A stretch of 64,000 bases of DNA from Biscogniauxia marginata (GCA_022695795.1 MU404177.1:53075-117074); one strand, 5' to 3'; counted from the stretch's first letter, positions 31,302 to 44,991 are shown. The notes: generated from the sequence alone by a model not told the origin. Numbers and translations: made by a program.

Positions 31302-34142
31302 TCACCTATTATCATCCTCGAGGTCGTTCGTGCTCTCACGGAAGACACTCGTCCGCAGCGGACTACTCGTACTCGTGCCCAGGGCGTTACTGCGACTCTG
31401 CCCTTGCGCCTGGAGATAGTCATGCCCGTCCATATAACCAGAGGCTTCGCGCTCGTCTAGGGCTCCCACGCTGGGTGGACTGACGGGCAACGGCGGACTT
31501 ACGGGTGCGTGGTGAAATACCCGCTGACTGGGTGGCGGCGTACCCGAGGGCGTGACGCCCGCGCCTGCGGTCCCTGCCTCGGAGCTCACAGTCGTGTTGC
31601 TAAGTTGTCGCGAGTGTGTAGCATTGCGCTCGCTGATGCCGCTCATGCCGCTGACTATAGTGCATCGAAGCGGCTGGTTGTCTGCTGCTGCTGCTTTGCT
31701 CAGAGCAGCATCAACGCTCTGGCCAGGATTGGAGTTTCCAAGGGGGGGCGAATCGGGTCTCTGTTGTGACTGGGGAGGCTGCGGCTGGATCTGCGAGGAG
31801 CTAATACTACTCGCATGGTCGTGAGACAAAGAATCCGCGAAAAATGACGAGGTATTCGTGGGAGTTGGGAAGAATGGCGGTGAGTTAGTGTGCGTGCCGT
31901 GGTGTGTGTGCTTGTTGATGATATCGATGGGCGTGCGAGCTGTGTCACCCAACTCGGCGCGCGGGGGCGTGTCTGTATCGATGTTAGCTGCAATAGACTA
32001 AGAGATGATGAAGCGGCCTTCGAGCCCAGAGAGGTATTCTTACCCCCCAGTTCTACGAGTTGTGTATTTGGCATCTCATAACGTTGTGCCATTCTCATCT
32101 CTGGCTGGCTAGGCTTATGAGAATGTCCTTGATGGTATATAGGCACGATACTACGGCTCTCCGTGTCGCCGCCGAAACTAGAGGGATCTTCCGTCGATAG
32201 GGTTGGGGTCTTCGCGTTTGACTGACCAGCAACCCAGGATATAACTCGGTGGCGGTTTTCATCCGACGAGTTCTCGCTTCCGCCGTTCCGCTTCAGAAAC
32301 TTTCGTCGTCGGAAGAGTAGGATGCCAACCACGACTGCTGTCACGAAGATAAGGCCAAGAACAACGCCCAAAACCGGCGGGACCCAAGACGGCGTCCCCC
32401 CGCCGCCATTGCTGCTATATGCACCCCGAGTGTTGTTTCCCGGGCCCTGGGAACCGTACGGGTAGTTATTTGAGATCTTTGATGCTGCGTATGTTGTAGC
32501 GAAGACGCTAGCTAGCTCTGGTGTCGCCCAGCCGGTGGGAGTTGGTGTGGTCATCGTTGCTCCTCCACTATAGTCGCCTCCGATCATGAGATGGATCATC
32601 TCTGGAACTCCATATTCATTCCAGCTGTCCGGGTCGTAGGCTTCCATCCAGTGCCCGTCAGTAAGATTAAAGACCTGGAGAATACCACCGTCCAGACACT
32701 TGAGAGACTGGCCATCTAGGGTTGTGTAGCCACCTATAGTCACCATCTGGTCTGGATATGGCATGACACACTGATGCCCAGCCCGCGCATGTTCCGCCTT
32801 GCCCGAAGAAACTTTCATCCACATGAACGACGGCAGCGAGAGGATCCACACATCATCATTGAAGTCTGAACCTGGATTGACGCCGTCGTAGCCGCCGTAG
32901 TGGTAAATGTTATAACTCGAGAAGTCCTGAGCCGGTACGACTACGGCACATCCCAATGTCAGTGCTGGCGGCGCACCGATTGTCGGTTGCTGGTACCACT
33001 TGTCGTTTGCGATGTCATATATATCAATGTTCGACATAAAACCGGGGCTATCATGATCCTACAATACCGTTAGATTGGCCATCTAGGCTCCGGGTGGGGA
33101 TGGAGAAGACCTACACTTTGTGCTTCATTCTGAGACTGCATTCTGGGATTGTTGTAGTTCGGGTACGTAACACCACCGAGTGCTACCAAGATGCCTTCGG
33201 CGCCGACTGGCACCCAAACTAACGAGGGATTTGCCCGACTTGGTGTCCCCTCTGGGAGAGTCACATTTGTCCAGGTCTCTCTTTGCTGCTCACCTAGGTT
33301 GAGCGTTATGAGGGTATCGGAGACGTTGATTGGGTTTATCGAGTCGTTGGCGGTAGGATAGTAGATTGGGCCCCACGAAAGGGATCGATATCCGCCGAAG
33401 TACCATGCCTTGTTCTCAGAAGGGGCGCTCGCGGCACCTCCGTAGGTGACATATCGAGTCATATCATCAGGAAGTTTGCCGTTCACAAAGCCCGGTTGGA
33501 AAGCCCCCTTTTCTGTCCCGTACTGAGAGATCTGGTAGGCAAGAACCTCATCAGCATCGGGAGAGGAGTAAGCATCAGTTCTCAAAAGCAGGCCGCCATA
33601 GAGGAAGAACTCGTCGTTATTGGCAAGCATCGCTCCGTCATAGTAGTTTGGCGCAAAGTTATTGGCAGCGCCGCCATTTGGAGCCTTTGAAATCGTTCCA
33701 AGTATTGAACTAATGTTTGTGCTTGAGTTGAACGGCGTACTGAAATTTAACGTGTATATCAGGCCTAAAGGATTGTCTAGATGCGAAGTTAGGATGATAC
33801 TTGGCTTAGTGCTGCTTAAGGTATGTACTCACTGTCCTGCGTTGGGGGGCCAAACGATCCGTCAGCCATTCCGGGTACCCACCAGAGATAGCCACCGTCC
33901 ATATAGACGGTATCTTTGACCTGCGCAGCTATTTCGAAGTCAATAGACTAATTCCGTATGCCAGCAAGCGGATTGGGGAGACCATGGAATCGGAGCAGCA
34001 GAAGAATAGACCAACCTCTAAGCGCCTGCCATGTGCACATCGTCGCGTTAGCCTGGTTCTCTTGCCATCCTGACTGCTGACCGTAGACAGACAGGGCGAG
34101 GTTGGCAGCCAGTGCTGACCAAACAATCCTGGACCAATACAT
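31302..34142 (-). CDS. Secretory kelch-repeat protein with one membrane segment
   Basis: Five exons, 34142-34016, 33928-33833, 33776-33115, 33058-32044 and 31987-31302, give 861 residues; introns are 87, 56, 56 and 56 bp. A signal peptide (WSALAANLALSVYG) leads into an extracellular beta-propeller with kelch-like strands (FFLYGGLLLRTDAY, AWYFGGYRSLSWGP, VTIGGYTTLDGQS) and many N-glycosylation sites. One membrane helix follows at about residues 520-545 (VLGVVLGLIFVTAVVVGILLF), preceded by Gly-rich and followed by basic RRRKF. The cytoplasmic tail of about 310 residues is disordered, Ser/Pro/His-rich. The architecture suggests a plasma-membrane sensor or cell-wall-linked protein; ligand unknown. 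The first donor, GTTGGT, is weak. Confidence 0.85.
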
Positions 34143-37100
34143 CGTGTATCTATATGCTGCGAATGCCGACCGAGAGAAACGGCCACGGAAATCTTAGTTA
34201 AGGATATACGAATGAGTTTAGCGGATGAGCCTCATATTACCATACGAGATAGTATGTACGAGGGTAGTATATCCGACAAGCCTGGTCGAGGCGATGTCAC
34301 AACAGCAACAAAGACGCCCTCGGCAGCGCCCCGGTAGTATTTGGAAGGACTCGTCAATGACGACTCTAGTCTTTATTAGTCAGAGGCGCCGCAGAAAGGG
34401 ACTCGTGGCAGAACATTCAATAACGAAAACAGAGGCCAAGACGGATGGGGAACCCTGGTAAAGGGGTTCTTTGTCGGGAATCGGTGGGGAGGGAGAGACT
34501 TACACGGCGGCCCCGCATCGAACAAAGTCGGTGCGTGGCAACGGGAGGCAAGGAACAAAAGGACTACAAATGATGCTCGGGCAAGTGTTGTCCCGCCTAA
34601 ATCAAGCAGGCCAAATAGAAGCAAGATGATCCGACGAGGAAGTAGGCTTATCAACGCCAGGTCTAGCTATTGCAGAGACAAAAGGAAAAGGGTTGGCACA
34701 CTCTGTCAGCACGGTCTAGACGATGAACGAACAAGAGCGATGGCAGGTGAGACTCTGGGTGAGACTCTGGGTGAGACTACTCGACCATTCTTAATGGGGG
34801 TTATCTTGGTACGACTGAAAGTAGTGTAGTTCAGTAGTCGTAGCCTACAGCCTGCAGCTTGACCAGCCCCGAGTGGGTACGAGCAATGTGATCGAGCAAC
34901 CACAGGCTCTGACTTCTAGGCAGTATGGGCTAGCCTTGCCAGTCAGGCGTAGCTACAACTTCAGTGCCGATGGAATTAAGAGCATTTAGCTTGCTAGTGA
35001 CTGGATATCAGCCAAGGCAATGCTCATGGCTTGTTCGGATAAGCACGATACGAGCCATGATGTTCCCAGGCCAAGACTAGAGTTATATGGCTCTGGGGGG
35101 TAGAATGACTACCTAACCTACACACTTCCTCAACATGTCAGGAAGTGGCCCGAAGCTGTTGTAGTGTGTGGTGCAGGCCACTAAGAAGGGCAGCATAGTA
35201 TCCTGCAGGACAGGTCAGCAAAGTAACCAACTATCGGATCGCTTTGTACTCGACCGGTGGCTAAGACAAACGAGACTTGCCGGATGAGGAGACAGGGCAG
35301 AGAGATTAATAGGCACATTTCTGCAAGGTAGGTCATGGCAAGAGCAGCATTCTACCCCCGAAGGGATTTTCGGCTGTCCCTATTGGGTCTTGGTTGATGG
35401 TTGATGGTGCAAGGGATCGAAAAGCTGCGGCTGATCTAGTACTTAGAGATCAAGCCGGAGGGTTCCAAGAAGCTCGATCAAATACTCTGATGCTCGGGTG
35501 GACTGCTGCTGATATATGAGGTTTCAAGGTGACACCGAGACGAGAACGAGATGAGAAAGCTGCCAAATAGCATATCCCAAGAATTGTCCTATGGTCTTAA
35601 GCCTCAGGCCCAACAAGAATCACATAGCAGAACCCCATCAGCACAAAAGTACGTACATGGCCTAGTGTACCTACCTACTGGTGTTGAACAACATGAAGGC
35701 TCTAAAAGCCCTTCCATGGAGGCCCACAAGCGTTGCTACCAAAAGCCTACCGACAGTATGGGACTGTCGCTGTGATTTCCTCGAGAGGGTGGGTTCGAAA
35801 AGACTTGACTGTATTATTATAGACGATAAATATTGTTATCTAAGTGTAGGTACCTACTGGCACCGACTTTACGATGGAAAAGATACATGTACACCTAGGT
35901 ATGCATACCTAATGTGTACTTGCACGTATGTGTCTATAGACCTGAGGTATGGAATGCCTGGGAAAGAGAAGAGGCTGTGGCGGTTGTGTCTCCTTCCCCG
36001 CACTACTACTCCACAATGGATCTATTGTGCATAAGACCCTTCTCTAGTGTAAACGAGACTACCAATCAGAAAGCAGGACCCTGTATATATTGGACCCACA
36101 CCACGACGGCTTCGGCCCGTAGCTACCTAAGTTAGTAGGTACCTACTCACATCCATCTTAGCACCATAAAAGGTATATCATAAGGTAGGTACTTACATAA
36201 CATGTGATAGAAATTGTACGTTACACATAGACAGACGAGACGGGGATCGCAAAATTCCGTCGTATTCACACTGGCCGCCTTTGAGTATTAGGTTTCCTTC
36301 TTTTGGTAATATTTCAGTATCTACGGATTAGCAACCCTCATATCGACTTACCATGTTGCCGTCTCCAGTAGTACGATCTACCCACCGTGTATGGCGTATA
36401 TACCTTAAAAATAACATATTTGACTACCTAATCCTTGGTCTCAATCGCTCCGGGTCTGTCTCTCTTTATGATACCTAGCTTAGGTTTCTATGTTAGGTAT
36501 CTACTATAGCAAGAACACTTTTACTTGCTTGCTTAGAACTAGTCGCATAATAAGCAGACGTGGCAGACAATTCCGTGCCGCTCTCTCACACATCACCGCA
36601 GACTCTAGCACATCGGGGGGGAGGGGGGGTGGTGGAAGGAAGAAGGGGAAAAAAAGACCCTTTGCAGTACCAACACGCAGTGCTACGAAGGATTCCCATC
36701 GCAACCACTCACGTACGTCGTACCCCTGTCCATCTGTCAATAGACTGAACGACGTGCATGCTATTTCTCGGGCTTGGCTGCCACATCCCGCCTGTTCTGT
36801 AGTGATACTACTACCGATTTGAGAAAACAGAGTCACGCACATATGTGCCGTACCTATAGACTAGGTAATTGTACCTACATAAATGTTTCTCTAAAGGCTC
36901 GCGGCTGCTAGACTTGCACCGCTCCTGTGCGACATCCTGTCGGCTGGCCCACAAGAGTACGGCCTTCAGCTGTTTCTTACCGTCTCCCGCCGAGCGGGGT
37001 CGTGATAGAAAATTCTGGTCAGGCCGTATAGAATCACTCTCATGAGTAGGTAGTGTGCCACATTGAGAGTCTCCAGTTCGACTTTGGTTTGTGAGGCAAC

Positions 37101-37942
37101 ATGTGTAGCCTTGTGTCAGGTAGCTTGAGTGAAACCGATAGTCTAAAGGTAGAATATGAATTTCCAACTTGTTCTAGATGGAGAAGCAGAGCAGGCTGGG
37201 CTAGTGGCGGACTGACCATGACCCGGGGTGCGACAGGCAGATTCTTCTTCACAGGGGTTCCTGGTTGCATTGATCTTCGTCAATGCCGGTGGTATGCAAG
37301 GTAAGACTTCAACTGCGGCCATGGTTGGTCCCTGCTGCTCCAGGAGCTCGTGTTATCATCGTAGTGCTGTGCTCGCCGGCCACCACCATTATACTCTTGA
37401 GACTTACTCACCTGGCCTCCCTATTCTAATACCTATCTAGCCTTCGTCTCGAAGTCGCCCTTCTTCAGTAGTTCCCTGATCTGAAGGACGTTGTCGATAG
37501 CTTCTAGCGCTGATAATCGGAGAGAGCTGTATGCTACCACTCGTTGAGCAACAACAACCCTCTCACTGCCAGCTTTACGGCCATCCTTAAGAGTCTTACA
37601 ACACCAAAATCTTTGGCCTAAGCTGATAGGCTCTTGCCTAGTAAGACAGCAACCCACAACCTGTTCCCATTGGTTGTTTGTACGGCCAAGCTCAAGAGAA
37701 GATCAGGGCCTTGAGACCTGAGCTAGGCGTTTCTCTAACTACATATGACTGTAGAGTTCCTGAGATGGACTGATCGGTTACTTTCCGCAGTGAACTCGTG
37801 ATATCCATCTCCACGGGAGTGCCATTCTTTTCGATCCATCGTTAAGCAACAACGACATTCGCTCAGTTAAGGGGACATTAGACTAAGCTAGTCTCCAGCA
37901 TAGTTTTGGAAAAGGGCTGCTGGGAAACTGAATTGAGCCGCA
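34143..37942. other. Long gene-free interval of normal composition
   Basis: 3.8 kb without a supported gene. Contents noted: two and a half copies of GTGAGACTCTGG (34748-34778), G-runs at 36615-36630, and scattered TAGGTACCTA words (35848-35855, 36136-36142, 36184-36192). The only longer frames (for example 36504-36842 and 37433-37657, minus) show no recognisable motif. Composition is not RIPped, unlike other gene-poor parts of the window. Confidence 0.5.
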
Positions 37943-40481
37943 ATGGTTCAAGCACATCATCTTTTGGCCTGGTCGGCCTTTGCCCTCGCTTCTCTCGCCC
38001 GAGCAAAGGCGCTTCTCCCGCGTCATTTATCATACCCGGCGTGTCCACCGTACATAATCACGAAGACCGAAATTAAGACGGAGACCTGTACAGAAACAGA
38101 AACAGAAACGGAGACGGAGACGAAGACGAAGACGAAGACGAAAACGAAGACCGAAACTTCTTAGTACGTAAGATTCGCCTTCTAGTTCAAGCTTAAAACT
38201 AACGGCGAGACTAAGCGGCGTCACTACTATTTTTGCCACCGTTAGCTACGGATACACAATCACAGATGAAGATACGACTACCACCACCGTTACAGACGAG
38301 GAGACAACAACTGAGCGCATTACCAAGACTACTACTGATTTTATAACAAAGGTTTGCTTTAAGATTCGCCTCTATTAGGACAATAGTTAGCTGATATCCT
38401 ACAAGTCCTACTTGCCTACCACTGTCCGGGAGACCATAACTGATACCGACACTATTACGACTACAGAAGAGATCACCACTACCAAGGAGGTAACGACCAC
38501 TGATGAGGTGACAACTACTGATGAAGTAACGACCACTAATGAAGTGACGACAACCGATATTGTAGTAACCACTTATACTACTGCGATTCCGGTCGTTACC
38601 ACTTCGGTTATCACTGTAACCACGTCGATCCCCACGACGGTAATATCTGATCATATATCGACAACTACAGAGTACATCACGGCAACTTATGTCACTGCGA
38701 CGACATTCTCGACTAGCATCTTTGAAACCGTGACGGAAACCGTGACAGGCACAGTTACGGGCACAGTTACGGATACTTTAACCACTACAGATGTTTCTGT
38801 ATCCGTCTCTGCTACTACTGACACGGCAACTCTGACGACAACCGAAGAAACCACTGGCTTTGTTACATTGACTTACACCACTACATTCGTTACGGTCTCA
38901 GAAATTTCGATCACCGACTCGGTGACTTCCACAGTGACTTTCACAACCACACAAGAGACCACAACTGTATCGCCGACGACAGTTACACTTCCTCCAAGTA
39001 TAATCACACTTCCTCCTGAAACGGTCATCGCCCCCCCGACTACAGTGACTTACACGTCGAGCGTTTGTAGCGCTCCAACCAATTTGCCTGGATATTACGT
39101 CCCTCCCTACAATGCCAGCTCGGATTTGACATGGGGCTGCAGACCTGGGACAGTTTGCTCTCCTGCGAAGCCAGCCGGATGCGAAATTTGGGGTAGCCCC
39201 CCAGATAAGACTTACGTCTGCGAAGATCCGAATGATTGCATTCCTTCTCCCCCTTTTTGCGAGGTCACGTGGCCCGAAAATACGACGAGTTATTACCCAC
39301 CTATTGAGGGTTATTACAACCTTGCGCCGGCTGCATTTGGTTTAAGCAACGATATATTTGACATCGAATATGTTCCTATCACTACCAAGGATGCTTACGG
39401 ATATCACACCACTACCATTAGCACGGGAAACTGGGAGTCGCAGACAGACATCACGGAATACCCGCCCTCGTCGTCCACTAATTATAATGACCGCCCCAAA
39501 GCCACAATAACTTACTATTCGAATTCAAATGTCCTGCCAAGAAGAACCGTCAGGATTTCTAAGCGAGCACCCACGTATCCCTCCATATGTTTTGCCAGCT
39601 GCAATAACGTCTTTGTGGAGGCACAAAGTGTAGGGAAATCACCGGAACTCTGTGACGATATATCTGCTTTCCAAGAGAACTTGCAGGGGTGCAATCAATG
39701 CATAGATACGAACAGTGGTAGCGTGCCGGCTTCAGACCGAGTGCCTATCAACGAGATGTTTGCCCAATGGACCGACTATTGTTCCCTGCATTCTATTATT
39801 CCTGTGCCGACAACTACTTCTCCTGACAGCCAAGTTTCAACCACAGGAGAGGTCTCAACAGCCTCGGGAGGTACTGCGGATACGTCCACCGACGTCGTAA
39901 TCATACCGACGGGTTCTTCGTCATCGCTCACTTCTACTATAACGGGCTCTTCGTCCTCATTTATTTCTGCTACGACAAGTCCTTCGTCATCGTCTTTGCC
40001 TTCATCTTCGTCTTCATCTACATCTATATCTGCATCTAATTCTATTTCTATTTCTACTTCTACTCCTACGTCTACTCCTACTCCCACTCTTACTCCTATT
40101 TCTACTTCTACTACGTCGACGAGTTCTGGCCAAGGTAGCAGTTCAACTTCGTCTATCGGACGCACGACATCTTCCACAGGGGGTGTTATGGCCTCCTCGC
40201 CTGAGAGCACGGCGTCTTCTGTCGGGAGTGGCACTGGATCGCCAGCGTCTATATCGAGCAGCGGCGAAGGATCTAGCTCTATCCTGTCTTCCGCATCGAC
40301 GGGCTCGGGCAACTCAGCTACAACTACGGCGCCTAGTACGACCGCAGTCACAGCGACCAGCACACTCACAGCACCCACGACAGTCGCAACGGGTGCGGCA
40401 CCTGCAGTCGTGCACCGCTATCTTGCATTTGACGTTGGCTCCTTCATCATTACTCTCCTATCCGTTCTGTTCATGATTTAA
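37943..40481 (+). CDS. Thr/Ser-rich GPI-type cell-surface protein (adhesin/mucin-like)
   Basis: Three exons, 37943-38163, 38216-38351 and 38406-40481, give 810 residues. Donor GTACGT at 38164 is required, since reading two bases further meets a TAG. Both introns end in AAG. N-terminal signal peptide (HLLAWSAFALASLARA), a charged ETET/KTKT repeat, then about 270 residues of Thr/Val-rich repeats (EVTTTDEVTTTDEVTTTNEVTTT type). A cysteine-containing globular part with about ten Cys follows (SSVCSAPTNLPGYYVPPY to LQGCNQCIDTNSG). A second Ser/Thr stalk follows, then a hydrophobic C-terminus (SFIITLLSVLFMI) fitting a GPI signal. Likely a heavily O-mannosylated wall protein; function unknown. Confidence 0.8.
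38090..38157 (+). repeat. Hexanucleotide-like tandem repeat coding for (ET)n(KT)n
   Basis: Imperfect GAAACA / GAGACG / AAGACG units in the first exon of the surface protein. They encode a run of Glu-Thr followed by Lys-Thr pairs, giving a charge switch within about 22 residues. Confidence 0.8.
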
Positions 40482-41769
40482 TCCTTGCCTCTGAATGGCC
40501 GTAATGTCTGATTTTTAGTATTTAAAAAATTATTTCCTGCCCATCCTTATATATTTATTTACTAACGACGAGACATATTTGTGGGTAGCAATGAGGAGTG
40601 TTACGGCATTGGTATTATAGTTCGACAACACTGTGGGTGGAGTAGCTCATATATTCATTCATTCCCTACATTCTGCAGCAAGTACACATAAAGGGGGGGG
40701 AAGGGGGGTAGGTTGGTTGGTTGGGTAAAGGACTTTATGGATTGACTTAGACATGTGTGGTCAAGTTGGTTGATACCCCGATGGCTCATATGATCACGAT
40801 CCTTACGAGAAGGGAAGAAGGGAGAAACATGGTGTTAGTGTGTTTAAAACTACCTTGGTATCACACGTGTGTGTACATAAAACTAGCCGTGGTGAGCAGC
40901 CAAGTGCTTAACAAAAGAAATAAAAGGGGATAAAATTTATATTTAATTAATACGTAAAAATAATTATTAGTTAATTTAATAACATTTTATAATACACTTT
41001 ATATATTTAATAATAAAATAAATAAATAAAATTGTTTTAATTTTATGTTTATAAGTATTTAAGTAGATAAGTAGGTAAGTATATAAGGTAGGTTACTTAA
41101 TTTAATTCTTTTTATACGTCATAATCATAACGAGTCATCTCTTCAATGTTGCCTTCAGTGGTGGGGTTGCTGCTTAGTAGGTATACATATGTAGTCTTGT
41201 ACCTCATACATACTTGCCTACCTACCTAGGTACCTATAGTACATGCACACTATCTTTGTGCACTACAGACAAACGTCATGATTAGTTAGGCTCATAGGTA
41301 CCTGAGGTCCTTTTTCTTTCCTCTTCTACCGTTTCCAGCCCCACGCGACCATACCTAAGGTACGCACTTAAAACAACCATATTTCCTCTACGGATTACTT
41401 ACCCACCACTTTACTGCCCGGTGGTAATACGCCGTCTTCAACACCATCTACCTTGCTTTGCATATCTCACCTTACGTCGGTCGGTAGGTATTTTAGACGG
41501 CTGCAACGTCGCCTACCAATCCTCACCACCTAGTCACATCCATCGCACGCAACAACACCACCTCCCTCGAACGACATACATACTCTCAAGGTAGCTCCGC
41601 GGAGAGCAAAGCACGCCCAAGCTGGGGAAGCGCAAAACCTCAAACGGAGACCTGCCCTTCTCCCTAAAGAGAAGGACCATGACCGTACGTACCGACCCAC
41701 CAGTTTGCCTCCACTTCTGTCTGCCTCTATCGATACTTATATACACCCCACCGTTTGCAGGACACCAAA
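40482..41769. other. Intergenic, UBA1 upstream region with a small AT island
   Basis: 1.29 kb. 40925-41110 is an almost pure A+T island. 41200-41240 and 41295-41305 carry TACCTACCTAGGTACC words. Short simple repeats such as GGTTGGTTGGTTGGG near 40710. No gene seen. Confidence 0.4.
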
Positions 41770-44700
41770 ATGGCCGGCGGCGAGGTTGACCTGGTCACCC
41801 GGCTCCAGGTTGACGAGTCCGTGGTCGGCACTACAGAGATCGACGAGTCGCTCTACAGTCGACAGCTCTACGTCCTGGGCCACGAGGCCATGAAGCGCAT
41901 GGGCGCTTCTAATGTGCTTATTGTCGGTCTCAAGGGTCTGGGTGTTGAAATCGCCAAGAACATTGCCCTCGCCGGGGTCAAGAGTTTAACACTTTTCGAC
42001 CCTACCCCCGCAGCTATCGCCGATCTCTCCTCGCAGTTCTTCCTCCACCCCGAAGACGTCGGCAAGCCTCGCGACGTTGTCACTGCCCCTCGCGTGGCTG
42101 AGCTGAACGCCTATACCCCCGTCAGCATCCACGAATCTTCTGGGTAGGTTGACAAGAGATATCTAGCTACATATGTCGCGTGCTAACAGCTGAATGCATA
42201 GACTCGGCGAGAACCTATCCCAGTTTGACAAGTACCAGGTCGTCGTTCTGACCAACACCCCTCTCAACATCCAGCTAGCTATCGGTGACTATTGCCATAC
42301 AAAGGGCATCTACGTCGTCTGCGCCGATACTTTTGGTCTCTTTGGATCTATCTTTTGCGACTTTGGCAGCAAGTTTACCTGCCTCGATGCGACCGGCGAG
42401 AACCCCGTCAACGGAATAGTGGCTGGTATTGACGAAGAGGGTCTAGTTTCCGCTCTGGACGAGACGCGGCATGGTCTTGAAGATGGCGACTATGTTACCT
42501 TTAGTGAGATCGAAGGCATGGAGGGCCTGAACGGTGCGGAACCACGAAAAGTCACTGTGAAAGGGCCCTACACCTTTTCGATCGGAGACGTCTCCGGGCT
42601 TGGCCAGTACAAGCGCGGAGGTCTGTACCAGCAGGTCAAGATGCCAAAGCTCCTTGACTTCAAGAGTATCTCAGCAGCTACGAAAGATCCCGAGTTTGTT
42701 ATGTCCGATTTCGCAAAGTATGATAGACCGCAACAGCTCCACGTGGGATTCGAGGCACTACATGCATTTGCCCAGGCGCAAGGCCGCCTTCCTCGACCCA
42801 TAAACGAAGAGGATGCCACTGTTCTGGTCGCATCCGTGAAGGCCTTCGTCGAGAAGGAGAAACTAGAAATCGACGTCGACGAGAAGCTTATCAAGGAGCT
42901 CAGTTTCCAAGCCCAGGGTGATCTGAATCCCATGGCCGCACTCTTTGGTGGTCTCGCGGCTCAGGAGGTTCTCAAGGCAGTATCCGGGAAATTCCACCCT
43001 ATTAAGCAATGGTTCTACTTCGACTCGCTAGAATCACTCCCCACAAGCTGCGCCCGAACGGAAGAGCTCTGCAAGCCCGCCGGGTCCCGATATGATGGTC
43101 AAATCGCAGTCTTTGGCAAGGAGTATCAAGAGAAACTCGCAAACGTTAAGCAGTTCCTTGTCGGTGCCGGAGCCATCGGCTGCGAAATGCTCAAGAACTG
43201 GGCCATGATCGGCCTCGGTGTAGGACCCAAAGGCAAGATCACCATCACAGACATGGATTCGATTGAGAAGAGTAATCTGAACCGTCAGTTCTTATTCCGA
43301 CCCAAGGATGTCGGTCAGATGAAGAGCGACTGCGCCGCCAAGGCTGTGACGGCCATGAACCCCGATCTCGATGGTCACATTGAATGTCTGAAAGATCGTG
43401 TCAGCCCCGAGACCGAGCACATCTTCAACGAGGAATTCTGGGCGAGCTTGGACGGTGTCACAAACGCCCTCGACAATGTCGAGGCAAGAACCTACGTTGA
43501 CCGCCGGTGTGTCTTCTTCCATAAGCCACTGCTTGAGAGCGGAACGTTGGGCACCAAGGGCAACACCCAAGTTGTCCTCCCGAGACTGACTGAATCGTAC
43601 TCGTCCTCGCAAGACCCACCGGAAGTCTCGTTCCCGATGTGCACTCTCCGAAGTTTTCCGAACAAGATCGAGCACACGATCGCGTGGGCACGCGAGCTCT
43701 TCGAGAGTTCATTCGTCAAGTCGGCTGAGACCGTCAACCTCTACCTGTCCCAGCCTAACTATCTGGAGACGACACTGAAGCAGGGCGGCAACGAGAAGGC
43801 GACTTTGGAGACTATCCGGGATTACCTCGTTACAGACAAGCCGCTGAGCTTCGAGGACTGTATAATCTGGGCGCGGATGTTGTTTGAGAAACAGTATAAC
43901 AATGCTATTCAGCAGCTTCTGTATAACTTCCCAAAGGATTCGGTCTCCTCCAGCGGAACTCCATTCTGGTCGGGGCCGAAACGTGCTCCTGATCCATTAA
44001 AGTTCGACCCCAGGAACCCGACTCATTCCGGCTTCATCGTCGCGGCCGCGAATCTCCACGCATTTAACTACAACATAAACACCAGGGGTATCAGCAAGGA
44101 TCTGTACGTCAAGGTCCTGGATAACATGATCGTGCCGGATTTCTCGCCAGACCCAGGTGTCCAGATCCAGGCGAATGACAATGACCCGGTAAGTCTATTA
44201 AATAGAATGGCAATTGGAGCACCAAGCAATGAAGCTAACGGGTCCTGCAGGACCCCAATTCTAATTCTAACAACACAGCCTTCGATGACAATGCAGAACT
44301 GCAGAAGATCACCGAGAGTCTCCCTCCCGCTAGTAAGATGGCTGGATTCAAGCTGACACCGGTGGAGTTCGAGAAGGATGACGATACGAACCACCATATC
44401 GATTTCATCACATTTGCCAGCAACCTACGAGCTGAAAATTACAAAATCGAACAGGCCGATCGGCATAAGACAAAATTCATCGCGGGCAAGATCATCCCTG
44501 CGATCGCTACCACCACTGCCCTCGTCACTGGCTTAGTAGTTCTCGAGCTGTACAAGATCGTGGATGGCAAAAATGACATTGAGCAGTACAAGAACGGTTT
44601 TGTCAACCTGGCACTGCCGTTCTTCGGCTTCAGTGAGCCGATCGCTAGTCCCAAAGTCGAATACAAGGGACCGGATGGCAAGGTCACTCTGGACAAGATA

Positions 44701-44991
44701 TGGGATCGCTTCGAGATGAATGATGTTACCCTGAAGGAACTCCTCGACCACTTTGAGAAGCGCGGGCTCAACATCACCATGTTGAGCTCCGGCGTTAGCT
44801 TGCTCTATGCCAGCTTCTTCCCGCCCGCTAAGTTAAAGGACAGATATCCCCTGAAACTAAGCCAGCTGGTCGAGACTGTTTCAAAGAAACCTATCCCCGA
44901 GCATCAGAAGGAGGTCATATTCGAGATGGTCGCAGAGGATCTGGATGAGGAGGATGTGGAGGTGCCGTATATCAAGGTACGGATTCGATAG
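41770..44991 (+). CDS. UBA1: Ubiquitin-activating enzyme E1
   Basis: Exons 41770-42143, 42202-44188 and 44251-44991 give 1033 residues, the usual E1 length. E1 adenylates ubiquitin, forms a thioester with it and passes it to E2 enzymes. Seen here: an inactive N-terminal adenylation repeat ([13 protein letters not shown]), the active adenylation domain ([20 protein letters not shown], then [15 protein letters not shown]), catalytic Cys605 in [34 protein letters not shown], and a C-terminal ubiquitin-fold domain ending VPYIKVRIR. Introns are 58 and 62 bp with good signals. Essential and single-copy in fungi. Confidence 0.98.

Noticed and set aside
37433..37657. 74-residue minus-strand frame in the gene-free interval
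   Set aside because: No recognisable motif and no splice partners found; length is expected by chance.
38143..38166. In-frame TAG at the end of the surface protein's first exon
   Set aside because: Donor GTACGT begins at 38164 and uses only the TA of that triplet, so the spliced codon is TAC.
39776..40378. 200-residue antisense frame opposite the Ser/Thr stalk
   Set aside because: A Val/Asp/Glu-rich shadow of repetitive Ser/Thr codons, with no motif or promoter.
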